10,428 bases of DNA. Source: Caryophanales bacterium (GTDB lineage Bacteria; Bacillota_I; Bacilli_A; RFN20; CAG-826). The position numbers and the translations under genes were made by a program. The DNA lies in the NCBI GenBank assembly GCA_028726925.1, contig JAQYPI010000103.1, positions 1 through 10,428 of the forward strand, read 5' to 3'. The notes under the pieces are model-generated. The model had not been told where the DNA came from, searched no databases, and saw only the letters and a list, made by a program, of their open reading frames with translations. Positions 1-7,078 of this stretch are shown in pieces; the stretch's first letter is position 1; each line of letters begins with the position of its first letter.

Positions 1-1421
1 CCTTTGAAAACGAAGGGGGTTTGCTGGACGTAACCGATGTTTGAACGTAGATAGCCGACGCTTTTCTCGAGATAATCGACGCCATCGATGAGGATCTTGC
101 CTCCTGTCGGCTCGTAGAAACGGCAAAGGAGATTGACGAGAGTCGTTTTTCCGGACCCGGTTTCCCCGACGATGGCGATGCTCGAACCGGGCGCGATCTT
201 GAGATTCAGCGGATGGATGACCTCAATACCGTTCCCATAATCGAATCGCACGTCTTGGAATTCGATTTCGCCGCGGAAAGGCTCATATGCTTCCTTTTTC
301 GGTTCCAAAAGGGAGCCGTATTTGGCGATGACCTCGGGGGAATCGACGATTTGGGGACGGGCTTCGAGCAGCTGAACCACTTTCTCGGCCCCCGCCTGAG
401 CGGCCATGAATTCGCTCATGTTTTCCGCGAGCCCGGAGAGCGGGTCGTAGATGTTGCGCACGAACGTGAGGAACAAGACGACCGTCGCCGCGGTCACGAC
501 GCCCTTGGCGATTTCCGCGTTCCCGTAGAAGACGACCAAGGTGATCATGAGCCCCGAGACAAGGGAGAGAATCGGGTTGAAGAAGGCGTTGACAAGATGG
601 GCGCGATAACGTTTCTCGCAAAGGTCGGCGGTGATTTCCTCCGATTCATGCTTGCGCGCGCTCTCGAGGGCCATCGACTTGATCGTCTTGGCCCCGGAGA
701 TCGTCTCGGCAAGATACCCGACGTATTGGGAATGGGCGTTGCGGGCGATGCGGTGCTTTTTGAGGATCTTCATCTCAAAGAAGAAAGACAGAACCGCGAC
801 GGGCGGGAGGGAAGCGAGGATGATGAGGGAGAAACGCCAATCGACCGAGAACATGGTCGCGAGGGAGAAAAGGATCTCAGAAAAGCACCAAAGCAGGGAA
901 TTGAGGCCCCAGACCAAGGTGTTCGAAAGGGTGTAGGTATCCCCTTGCATGCGAGCGATGAGCCAGCCGCTTGAGGTTTTGTCGAAGTAGGAAAAGGAAA
1001 GTTCCTGGATGCGGCGGAACGTGTCGCGACGCAAATCGATGACGACGTGCATCGAGATGATGTTGAGGGAATAGAAACTGCCGAAGATAGCGAAGCTGCG
1101 AACCACGATGAAAACCGCGAGGAGGATGAGGTAGGTCACGAAACTAAGATGAGCCTCAATTCCGAAAATGAAGGTGATATCGACGGGAATTTCCCAAAGG
1201 GAAAGGCCGAGGTAGGCTCCTTGCCCGATGCTATCGGCAATCTCGATGGCCGCGGCATTCATGACGGGGGTGAAGGAAGAGTCGTAAAACGTCGCGAACA
1301 AAGTGGCGACAAGCGAAAGGACGAGCAACCAGATGTGCCGGGTCGCGTAACGGAGGATCTTTCCCCAGACCGAGAAATTCAGCTTGCTCGGCAAGGCTTC
1401 TTCCTGAAAACCGGTGCTCAT
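1..1421 (-). CDS. ABC exporter half-transporter, BmrD/LmrD-like partner (3' end outside window)
   Basis: Second subunit of a type IV (B-family) ABC exporter with an N-terminal six-helix membrane domain and a C-terminal nucleotide-binding domain. It is open from the ATG at 1421-1419 to the left edge, giving 473 residues without a stop. Hydrophobic helices fill roughly residues 28-330. The NBD shows the A-loop region near FRGEIEFQDVRFDY, Walker A GETGSGKTT at about residues 419-427 and the Q-loop start GYVQQTPFVF just before the edge. Signature, Walker B and H-loop lie outside. The start is set by AAGGAGG at 1427-1433 on the minus strand, 4-5 nt upstream. The ATG overlaps the TGA of the upstream subunit (ATGA), so the two are probably translated in coupled fashion and form a heterodimer. 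The substrate cannot be read from the sequence; drugs, peptides or lipids are all possible. By family logic this subunit should carry the catalytic Glu that its partner lacks. Confidence 0.93.
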   Translation of the reverse strand, partial: MSTGFQEEALPSKLNFSVWGKILRYATRHIWLLVLSLVATLFATFYDSSFTPVMNAAAIEIADSIGQGAYLGLSLWEIPVDITFIFGIEAHLSFVTYLILLAVFIVVRSFAIFGSFYSLNIISMHVVIDLRRDTFRRIQELSFSYFDKTSSGWLIARMQGDTYTLSNTLVWGLNSLLWCFSEILFSLATMFSVDWRFSLIILASLPPVAVLSFFFEMKILKKHRIARNAHSQYVGYLAETISGAKTIKSMALESARKHESEEITADLCEKRYRAHLVNAFFNPILSLVSGLMITLVVFYGNAEIAKGVVTAATVVLFLTFVRNIYDPLSGLAENMSEFMAAQAGAEKVVQLLEARPQIVDSPEVIAKYGSLLEPKKEAYEPFRGEIEFQDVRFDYGNGIEVIHPLNLKIAPGSSIAIVGETGSGKTTLVNLLCRFYEPTGGKILIDGVDYLEKSVGYLRSNIGYVQQTPFVFK

Positions 1422-3217
1422 AGGTCCTCCTTTCTGTCGCATTGGATGCGGGCGATTTCCGCGTAAAGGCCGTTACGGGCGAGGAGTTCCTCATGCGTGC
1501 CGGACTCGATGACGCGCCCGTCGTCCATGACGAGGATCTGATTCGCGTCTTTTGCGGTGTTGATGCGGTGGGTGATGATGATTTTCGTGGCCCCTTTCGC
1601 TTCCGTCTCGAGCCTCTTGCGAATCGCGAGGTCGGTTTGGGCATCGACCGCGGAAAGGGAGTCGTCAAAGACGATGATGGGGGCGTTAGGAAGCAAGGCG
1701 CGGGCGATGGCGACCCTTTGTCTTTGCCCCCCGGAAAGCGTGACGCCTTTCTCCCCGACGGGAGTTTCATATCCTTGGTCGAAATGGAGGATCGCGTCGT
1801 CGATTTCCGCGGTCCTCGCTGCCTTCTCGACGGAAGCGTGCGTCGCCTCGGGGACGGCGATGCGGATGTTGTCTTCGATGGAACGCGAGAAGAGGAAGGG
1901 ATCTTGAAGGACGCTCGCGACGTCCTGGCGCAGGATGCGCTTGGACTTGGTCTTGGAATCGACCCCGTCGAAGAGAATCGATCCGCCCGTCGTCTCATAG
2001 AGACGGGTGAGCAGGGCGTAAAGCGTGCTCTTCCCAGACCCCGTTTTTCCCATGATCGCGCAGGTCGAGCCGGCCGGGACGTGGAAAGACACGTCGCGAA
2101 CGACGTCATTGTCGGGTTCGTCCGGATAATGGAAGGAGACGTGCTCGAAAACGATGTCGCCTTTCAAAGGGGCTTTGTCCCCTTCCTCGATATCTTCAAG
2201 AGGGGCGCCAAGAAGTAGCTGGATGCGATCACTCGCGGCCATGACCTGCCCGAAGGCGGACATGGTTTGGGCGGCATCGCGCAATGGCCAAACCATCATG
2301 TTGACGAAAGTGAAGGAAATCGCGACGCTCCCACCCGAAATGAGGCCCTCGAAGCAAAGGGCGACGGCTGCAACGACCGCTATGGTGCGCGAGAAGAAGA
2401 TGAAGATGTCGCTGAACGAGAAGAAGAAGGATTCCAGGAAACGGTCGTAGCGCGATACCTTTTGGTAAGCGAGAAGGTCTTTTTCGAACAGGGCAATCTC
2501 TTTTTGCTCGGCCGAGAAAGCCTTGATTACGCGGACCCCGGATAGGTTGTCGTTCAGGCGATCGACGATTTGGGCCTCGGCATCGTCCGCGGCTCGATAT
2601 GCTTTCCGAACCTTCTTTATAAAGAAGAAACTGAAGATGAACAGGGGCACCATGAGGACGAGCGTCGAGAGGGCCAAGACGACGTGAATCTGGAACAAGA
2701 CGACGAGGCAAAAGACGAGCATCCAGAGGGAATAGAGGATCTGAGACGTCTGCATGATGAGGAATTTGCGAATCGTGTCGACGTCCTGGGTGCAGGTTTG
2801 GATGAGGTCCCCGGGCTTGGCTTGCTTGTAATAGGAGAAAGGCAAGGCGAGGAGGTGGTCGTACATCTCGTCTTGCATGTGGCGGTTGATGAGACTCGAG
2901 ACGCGAGCTCGCAAAACCATGCGGATCATGGAAACGACGACGAGGGCGACGGCGCTGCCGAGCACCCAAAAGCCGATGAGGTTCGTGTTTTGGTAAAGCG
3001 TTTCAATGTCAGGGGTCCCCGCAACGATTTGAGCAACCCATTTCTCGAGGAAAGCCGCCTTGGAGAGCTGACCCATGTACGAATCGACCAAAACGGAGGT
3101 CAGGAACGTGGAAAATACGGAGCAAAGGCACATCAAAAGTTGGAACACGTAAGACAAGACATAAATGCCGACGTGTCCACGAAGCATGCGTTTAACGGTT
3201 TCCCAAACGTGCGCCAT
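1418..3217 (-). CDS. ABC exporter half-transporter with degenerate Walker B, BmrC/LmrC-like
   Basis: First subunit of the heterodimeric ABC exporter, 599 aa, full length for a half-transporter. The membrane domain covers about residues 15-335, and the NBD about 352-595. NBD motifs: Walker A GKTGSGKST at 390-398, Q-loop Gln438, intact signature LSGGQ at 494-498, Walker B IIVFDD at 514-519, and switch His550. The residue after the Walker B Asp is Asp519 where active ATPases have Glu. This is the pattern known for the non-canonical site of heterodimeric exporters (TM287, LmrC, BmrC). Gene order, this subunit first, matches B. subtilis bmrC-bmrD (yheI-yheH). The start at 3217 puts MAHVWETVKRML just before TM1. 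No Shine-Dalgarno precedes it; an extended -10 lies 9 nt upstream, so the mRNA may be almost leaderless. A 7-bp-arm palindrome covers the start. Function as an exporter is secure, the substrate is not. Confidence 0.95.
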   Translation of the reverse strand: MAHVWETVKRMLRGHVGIYVLSYVFQLLMCLCSVFSTFLTSVLVDSYMGQLSKAAFLEKWVAQIVAGTPDIETLYQNTNLIGFWVLGSAVALVVVSMIRMVLRARVSSLINRHMQDEMYDHLLALPFSYYKQAKPGDLIQTCTQDVDTIRKFLIMQTSQILYSLWMLVFCLVVLFQIHVVLALSTLVLMVPLFIFSFFFIKKVRKAYRAADDAEAQIVDRLNDNLSGVRVIKAFSAEQKEIALFEKDLLAYQKVSRYDRFLESFFFSFSDIFIFFSRTIAVVAAVALCFEGLISGGSVAISFTFVNMMVWPLRDAAQTMSAFGQVMAASDRIQLLLGAPLEDIEEGDKAPLKGDIVFEHVSFHYPDEPDNDVVRDVSFHVPAGSTCAIMGKTGSGKSTLYALLTRLYETTGGSILFDGVDSKTKSKRILRQDVASVLQDPFLFSRSIEDNIRIAVPEATHASVEKAARTAEIDDAILHFDQGYETPVGEKGVTLSGGQRQRVAIARALLPNAPIIVFDDSLSAVDAQTDLAIRKRLETEAKGATKIIITHRINTAKDANQILVMDDGRVIESGTHEELLARNGLYAEIARIQCDRKEDL

Positions 3218-3231
3218 AGTGCAAGCACTAT
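3216..3231. promoter_or_regulatory. Palindromic operator candidate over exporter start
   Basis: Perfect inverted repeat ATAGTGC-AA-GCACTAT with 7-bp arms and a 2-nt spacer. It covers most of the minus-strand -10 hexamer, the predicted transcription start and the first two bases of the exporter start codon. A repressor bound here would block initiation directly. The binding protein is unknown; no TetR, MarR or GntR gene is adjacent. Being exactly on the promoter makes it more than a random repeat, but function is inferred. Confidence 0.5.
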
Positions 3232-3254
3232 ACCATAACTTCTCTTTTTTGGAA
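3227..3254 (-). promoter_or_regulatory. Promoter of the ABC exporter operon
   Basis: On the minus strand, extended -10 TGG-TATAGT with the hexamer at 3232-3227, preceded by a weak -35 TTCCAA at 3254-3249 (16-nt spacing). The usual spacing puts +1 near 3220, three bases before the ATG at 3217, which leaves no room for a ribosome binding site. Confidence 0.55.
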
Positions 3255-3349
3255 GGCTTCTAGACCGAAAAAATCGACACGTTGTTTAGAAAAGAAACCG
3301 AATCATATCCAAGCCTGGTTTCGAAATATGCACCCATGCCATGAAAAAG

Positions 3350-3358
3350 TGCGATAAT
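3350..3358 (+). promoter_or_regulatory. Extended -10 of the alpha-glucosidase gene, leaderless arrangement
   Basis: TGC-GATAAT, with the hexamer at 3353-3358, sits 6 nt before the ATG at 3365, so standard spacing puts +1 on the A of the start codon. No Shine-Dalgarno is at a usable distance (GGAAG abuts the ATG) and no good -35 is seen. This also argues against the in-frame upstream ATG at 3341, which would place the -10 inside the coding sequence. Confidence 0.5.
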
Positions 3359-3364
3359 GGAAGC

Positions 3365-5065
3365 ATGATCAAAACACATTGGTGGCGCAATGCCGTCGGA
3401 TACATTGTTTATCCGCAGTCTTTTCAAGATTCGAACGGCGATGGCATCGGGGATATCCCCGGCATTATCTCACGGCTCGATTATCTCCGAGATCTCGGCG
3501 TGAACCTGCTTTGGATTTGCCCGATTTTCGCTTCCCCCATGGACGACAACGGATACGACGTCTCGGATTATTACGCCATCAACCCGGCATATGGGACGAT
3601 GGATGATTTCAAACGCCTGCTTTCCGAGGCCCATCAAAGGGGCATCCGCATCGCGATCGACTTCGTTATGAACCACACTTCCGACGAACACCCGTGGTTC
3701 CGCAAGGCTTTGGCCGACCCGGATAGCGAGGAACGCGGCTTTTATTACATTCGCAAAGGGAAGGTCGTGAATGGGAAACTTCTTCCGCCGAACAATTGGA
3801 AAGGGTTTTTCGCGACTTCCGTTTGGGAGAGGATCCCGGGAACTGACGAATTCTACCTCCATATTTTTTCTAGGAAGATGCCGGACGTGAATTGGGAAAA
3901 CCCGAAATTGCGAGAAAAATACTACGAAATCGCCCGCTTCTATCTCGACATGGGGGTGGATGGCTTCCGTCTCGACGCGCTCGCCCACCTTGGGAAGGAC
4001 CAGTCTTTTTCCGATTCCGACTTTCCGGTGGACGAAAACGGCCTCGCCTTCGATACCGGTCGATACTCCAACCGGAGCGACGTCTTCCGCTATTTGCGCG
4101 AATTCAAGGAAAAAGTGCTCGATGATTACGATTGCGTGACCATTGGCGAAGTCGGCGGGGATCTCTCCCCCGAGAAGGCGCTCGATTACTCTTCTTACGA
4201 CCACGGCAGCATCGACATGGTCTTCAATTTCGACACCGCCTGGAGCAACGGCGCCTACGGTTCCATCGATAAAAGGGACGACGAAATCGTCACGGACGTC
4301 GTGGGGCTCAAAAAGGCGTTCGAACGTTGGTATCGCGTTTGCCATGAGCGTGCCGACATGCCCCTTTATTGGGACAATCACGACCATCCCCGCGTCCTCA
4401 GCCAATACGGCTCCCTTGTCCATCGGAACGAATCCGCCAAAGCCTTGCTGACCGTGCTGCTCTTCCTATACGGGACGCCATTCCTCTATAACGGCGAGGA
4501 AATCGGGATGAGCAACGTTACCTACCACTCCCTCGAGGATTTCTCGAACGATTGCGGTAACCGAAATGACATCGCCGAAAAAAGAGCCCAAGGGTATTCG
4601 GACGAGCAAATCCTCAAATACCTTTGCCGTTGCTCGAGAACGAATGCGCGGACCCCGTTCCAATGGAATCGCGGCCCAAACGCCGGCTTCACGGACGGAA
4701 TCCCTTTCATCAAGGTGAACGAAAACTACCTGCAAGGGGTCAACGCCCTCGACGAGATGGAAGACCCCTGGTCGATCATCAATTTTGCCCAATACGCCAT
4801 CTGGAAACGTCGGGACCCGGAGATCGAGGAACTCATGAAAGGGGAACTCGTTTTCTTGGAAATCGAGAACCCCGATGTCATCGCTTACGTCCATGAAAGC
4901 GCGAAGGGGAAACTGTTTGTGATCGCGAACATGCGCGACCATGACGTCTCGTTCCCCTTCTACCACTCGGTGGAAGATTGCTATCTCCACAACTACGGGG
5001 AAGCTTTGTTGCGCGACCACGTGTTCACACTTCGGCCTTTCGAATGTTTCCTCCTCAAGGCTTAA
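3365..5065 (+). CDS. GH13 alpha-glucosidase (oligo-1,6-glucosidase-like)
   Basis: Retaining glycoside hydrolase of family GH13, 566 aa, typical for the oligo-1,6-glucosidase/dextran glucosidase group. It has no signal peptide and so is cytoplasmic, probably releasing glucose from imported short alpha-glucosides. The N-terminus HWWRNAVGYIVYPQSF is the family hallmark. A Ca-binding loop DSNGDGIGD spans residues 22-30. Conserved regions: I DFVMNH (99-104), II GFRLD with nucleophile Asp204, III GEV with acid/base Glu262, IV NHD with Asp340. The C-terminal beta domain covers about 495-566. Two details differ from textbook members: Ala follows the nucleophile where alpha-1,6-specific enzymes usually have Val, and region IV reads NHDHPR instead of the common NHDQPR. 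These make linkage preference uncertain, perhaps alpha-1,4; trehalose-6-phosphate hydrolase is less likely but not excluded. I chose 3365 over 3341 because family members begin close to HWW and a -10 lies between the two. The regulator gene follows 3 nt downstream. Confidence 0.93.
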   Translation: MIKTHWWRNAVGYIVYPQSFQDSNGDGIGDIPGIISRLDYLRDLGVNLLWICPIFASPMDDNGYDVSDYYAINPAYGTMDDFKRLLSEAHQRGIRIAIDFVMNHTSDEHPWFRKALADPDSEERGFYYIRKGKVVNGKLLPPNNWKGFFATSVWERIPGTDEFYLHIFSRKMPDVNWENPKLREKYYEIARFYLDMGVDGFRLDALAHLGKDQSFSDSDFPVDENGLAFDTGRYSNRSDVFRYLREFKEKVLDDYDCVTIGEVGGDLSPEKALDYSSYDHGSIDMVFNFDTAWSNGAYGSIDKRDDEIVTDVVGLKKAFERWYRVCHERADMPLYWDNHDHPRVLSQYGSLVHRNESAKALLTVLLFLYGTPFLYNGEEIGMSNVTYHSLEDFSNDCGNRNDIAEKRAQGYSDEQILKYLCRCSRTNARTPFQWNRGPNAGFTDGIPFIKVNENYLQGVNALDEMEDPWSIINFAQYAIWKRRDPEIEELMKGELVFLEIENPDVIAYVHESAKGKLFVIANMRDHDVSFPFYHSVEDCYLHNYGEALLRDHVFTLRPFECFLLKA

Positions 5066-5068
5066 CCC

Positions 5069-5647
5069 ATGGAAAAGCATTATTTGTTCAAAGCCTCGAG
5101 CGCCTTTGACCGCATCGCGTTCGAAGACATCCTTTCCGATATTGGGGTTGAAGGGGTCGATTATTCCTCCCCGACGGAAGGCTCTTTCGTGGCGGACGCC
5201 AAGAAAGTCGCCGAACTTGTCCCGCTCCTTTCCGTTTTACGCGACGACCTCGGAATTTCGATCTCGTTTCTAGTGAGCCACGATTTCGGAGCCTTGGAAA
5301 AGAAGCTTCTATCGGAGGCTTTCGCCTACTATCCGAACCAAGCCCTCTTCCCGACGGATGTCATCCTGAAGGAGATGTCTTTCGGGAACTATTCCTCTTA
5401 TCCCTTGATCAAAGCCCGCTTCGAGGGCGTCCCTCACGAGCTTATGCTGACCGCCGGGACTTACCTTCGTTGCGGATTGGATGGAATCCTTGCCGCCAAG
5501 TGCCTTTTCGTGCACCGAAATACGTTCCTATATCGCCTCAATCAGTTCATCGAGAGGACGAATCTCGATATTCGGGATTATCACAACGCGCTTTTTCTCG
5601 AACTATATTTCCAACTGGAGAACTCGTATCACGGCGATTTCCGTTGA
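5069..5647 (+). CDS. Small putative regulator with PucR/CdaR-type C-terminal HTH
   Basis: Protein of 192 aa. Residues about 128-185 match the PucR/CdaR C-terminal helix-turn-helix (HTH_30): a helix with TYLRCGLDGILAA, then the recognition motif VHRNTFLYRLNQF at 148-160, then a leucine-rich helix. The Tyr-Arg-Leu after HRNT is the clearest hallmark. The first 120 residues are not recognised and are far shorter than the sensor and GGDEF-like parts of full CdaR/PucR proteins. The ATG lies 3 nt after the alpha-glucosidase stop, with AAGG at 5057-5060 eight bases upstream, so the two genes are almost surely co-transcribed and possibly translationally coupled. Function as a transcription factor for the neighbouring sugar genes is inferred from the HTH and context only. 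Fold confidence is good, role moderate. Confidence 0.8.
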   Translation: MEKHYLFKASSAFDRIAFEDILSDIGVEGVDYSSPTEGSFVADAKKVAELVPLLSVLRDDLGISISFLVSHDFGALEKKLLSEAFAYYPNQALFPTDVILKEMSFGNYSSYPLIKARFEGVPHELMLTAGTYLRCGLDGILAAKCLFVHRNTFLYRLNQFIERTNLDIRDYHNALFLELYFQLENSYHGDFR

Positions 5648-5671
5648 TTTGTGCAGTGTGCACTAGATAAC
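5644..5671 (+). promoter_or_regulatory. Candidate promoter of the sugar ATPase gene
   Basis: TTGATT at 5644-5649 (overlapping the stop codon of the HTH gene), 16 nt, then GATAAC at 5666-5671, each matching four of six consensus bases. Predicted +1 is about 5678. The spacer contains the inverted repeat GTGCA-GTG-TGCAC (5651-5663). TATCAT at 5687-5692 is an alternative -10 but has no -35. Confidence 0.4.
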
Positions 5672-5677
5672 GATTGG

Positions 5678-5691
5678 TGAAAGCGCTATCA
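5678..5691 (+). promoter_or_regulatory. CcpA cre site
   Basis: TGAAAGCGCTATCA fits the B. subtilis catabolite-responsive element consensus TGWAANCGNTNWCA at all 14 positions. It lies 29 nt before the start of the sugar ATPase and at or just after the predicted +1, a position where CcpA bound with HPr-Ser-P represses. A LacI-family maltose regulator could bind a similar CG-centred palindrome, so CcpA is the most likely reader but not the only one. Confidence 0.75.
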
Positions 5692-5720
5692 TACTCCCAA
5701 ATTGGAGGACATACTGATTT

Positions 5721-7016
5721 ATGTCAAAAGATAAAAAGACTGAAACTGCTGTTGCCGTTCCGGAAAAAGATCCCAACATGGGCTATGTTTCCCTTCGTCA
5801 CATCGACAAGATCTACGACAACAACGTCCAAGCCGTTTTCGATTTCAACCTGGAAATCGCCCGTAAGGAATTTATCGTTTTCGTCGGGCCTTCCGGCTGC
5901 GGCAAATCGACCACGCTCCGCATGATCGCAGGTCTCGAGGACATTTCCGCCGGCGAACTCTGGATCGATGGCGAATATTCCAATGACCGCACCCCGAAAG
6001 ACCGTGACATCGCGATGGTCTTCCAGTCTTACGCCCTTTACCCGCACATGACCGTTTATAACAACATGGCGTTCGGGCTCAAGATTCGTCACCTCCCGAA
6101 AGAGGAGATCGACCGCCGCGTCCGCGAAGCTGCGAAGATCCTCCAAATCGAAGAATACCTTGACCGCAAACCCAAGGCCCTCTCCGGTGGCCAGCGCCAG
6201 CGTGTCGCCCTCGGCCGCGCCATCGTCCGCAACGCGAAACTCTTCTTGATGGACGAACCGCTTTCCAACCTTGACGCCAAACTTCGCGTTCAGATGCGTT
6301 CCGAAATCATCAAACTTCACGAAGCGATTGGTGCCACCACGATTTACGTTACCCACGACCAGACCGAAGCCATGACCATGGCGAGCCGCATCGTCGTCAT
6401 GAAACTCGGCCGCGTCCAGCAAATCGGAAGCCCCATCGAGATCTACAACAATCCCGCCAACCTCTTCGTTGCGACCTTCATTGGGTCTCCCGCGATGAAC
6501 GTCATGAAAGCCGTCTATTCCGATGGCGTCATCGTGCTAAGCAATGGCGTCCGAATCCCGCTTTCGAAAGAAGCAAAAGCCGCCCACGACGCTTTCTATC
6601 TGAATGAAGTGCAACTCGCGCAGGACGAGGCGGCCAAGATCGAAGAACAGCTCGCCGCCAAAAACGGGAAAGACGAGAAACTCGAGAAGCAAGCCGCCGA
6701 TTGCGCTGCCAAGATCGAGAAACTCAAAGCCTCTCTTGCCGGCGATCACGAGATCGTTTACGGCATTCGTCCGGAAGACATCCACGACGTGGGCGATGCC
6801 ACCAAAGACGAACTTGGCGAAGCTTACAAAATCAAAGTCGCTGTCGCCGAGCTTCTTGGCCATGAATACTATGTCCACTCCGACTTCGGAGGAATCGACA
6901 TGGTCGCGAAGATTCCTCTCGTCCACGAAATCAAGATTGGGGATGAAATGGAAATCGCGTTCTCTCTCAAGAAAGCCCATATCTTCGACCCGGTTACGGA
7001 AAAGAGGGTTTATTGA
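5721..7016 (+). CDS. msmK: Sugar ABC importer ATPase, MsmK/UgpC family, with coiled-coil insert
   Basis: ATPase of carbohydrate uptake (CUT1) ABC importers, cytoplasmic, docking on permeases to energise oligosaccharide uptake. NBD motifs: Walker A GPSGCGKST at 56-64, Q-loop Gln102, signature LSGGQ at 154-158, Walker B LFLMDE at 174-179 with catalytic Glu179, switch His212. The C-terminal regulatory TOBE/OB domain follows, with the family motif GIRPEDI at 348-354. At 431 aa it is about 55-60 residues longer than typical MsmK/MalK. The excess sits at about 283-340 and is a charged, Ala/Glu/Lys-rich, heptad-like segment inside the regulatory domain. The N-terminal 20 residues are also an extra hydrophilic tail. 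GGAGG at 5704-5708 lies 12 nt before the ATG. A cre site precedes the gene and a strong terminator follows, so it is monocistronic. No permease or binding-protein gene is adjacent, which suits an ATPase shared by several importers. Confidence 0.95.
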   Translation: MSKDKKTETAVAVPEKDPNMGYVSLRHIDKIYDNNVQAVFDFNLEIARKEFIVFVGPSGCGKSTTLRMIAGLEDISAGELWIDGEYSNDRTPKDRDIAMVFQSYALYPHMTVYNNMAFGLKIRHLPKEEIDRRVREAAKILQIEEYLDRKPKALSGGQRQRVALGRAIVRNAKLFLMDEPLSNLDAKLRVQMRSEIIKLHEAIGATTIYVTHDQTEAMTMASRIVVMKLGRVQQIGSPIEIYNNPANLFVATFIGSPAMNVMKAVYSDGVIVLSNGVRIPLSKEAKAAHDAFYLNEVQLAQDEAAKIEEQLAAKNGKDEKLEKQAADCAAKIEKLKASLAGDHEIVYGIRPEDIHDVGDATKDELGEAYKIKVAVAELLGHEYYVHSDFGGIDMVAKIPLVHEIKIGDEMEIAFSLKKAHIFDPVTEKRVY

Positions 7017-7029
7017 TCCTTTGATTCCT

Positions 7030-7061
7030 GGGCCTCAACCTGCTTGAGGCCCTTTTCTTTT
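7030..7061 (+). terminator. Intrinsic terminator after sugar ATPase gene
   Basis: Perfect 9-bp GC-rich stem GGGCCTCAA (7030-7038) and TTGAGGCCC (7044-7052), loop CCTGC, followed by TTTTCTTTT. It starts 13 nt after the stop codon. Confidence 0.93.
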
Positions 7062-7072
7062 GAACGTAGAAT
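7044..7072 (+). promoter_or_regulatory. Candidate promoter of the 66-aa protein, leaderless arrangement
   Basis: TTGAGG (7044-7049), 17 nt, TAGAAT (7067-7072). The -10 is 6 nt from the ATG at 7079, so predicted +1 is the A of the start codon. The -35 is made from the 3' arm of the preceding terminator. No Shine-Dalgarno is present. Confidence 0.45.
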
Positions 7073-7078
7073 AACCGC

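Noticed and set aside
213..974. Plus-strand open frame of 253 codons opposite the exporter partner gene
   Set aside because: It lies antisense to a clear ABC exporter with intact motifs; its product is an Arg/Asp/Glu/Gly-rich shadow translation without any recognisable domain or ribosome binding site.
3293..3306. cre-like site before the GH13 gene
   Set aside because: The sequence around AGAAACCGAATC has the central CG but misses several conserved positions, including the T of TG and the closing CA.
3341..3364. Longer GH13 start at ATG 3341
   Set aside because: Family members start a few residues before HWW, no ribosome site precedes 3341, and an extended -10 lies inside this stretch.
3470..4423. 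Minus-strand open frame of 317 codons opposite the GH13 gene
   Set aside because: The opposite strand encodes all four GH13 conserved regions. The long open frame is a side effect of the codon bias of a GC-rich gene.
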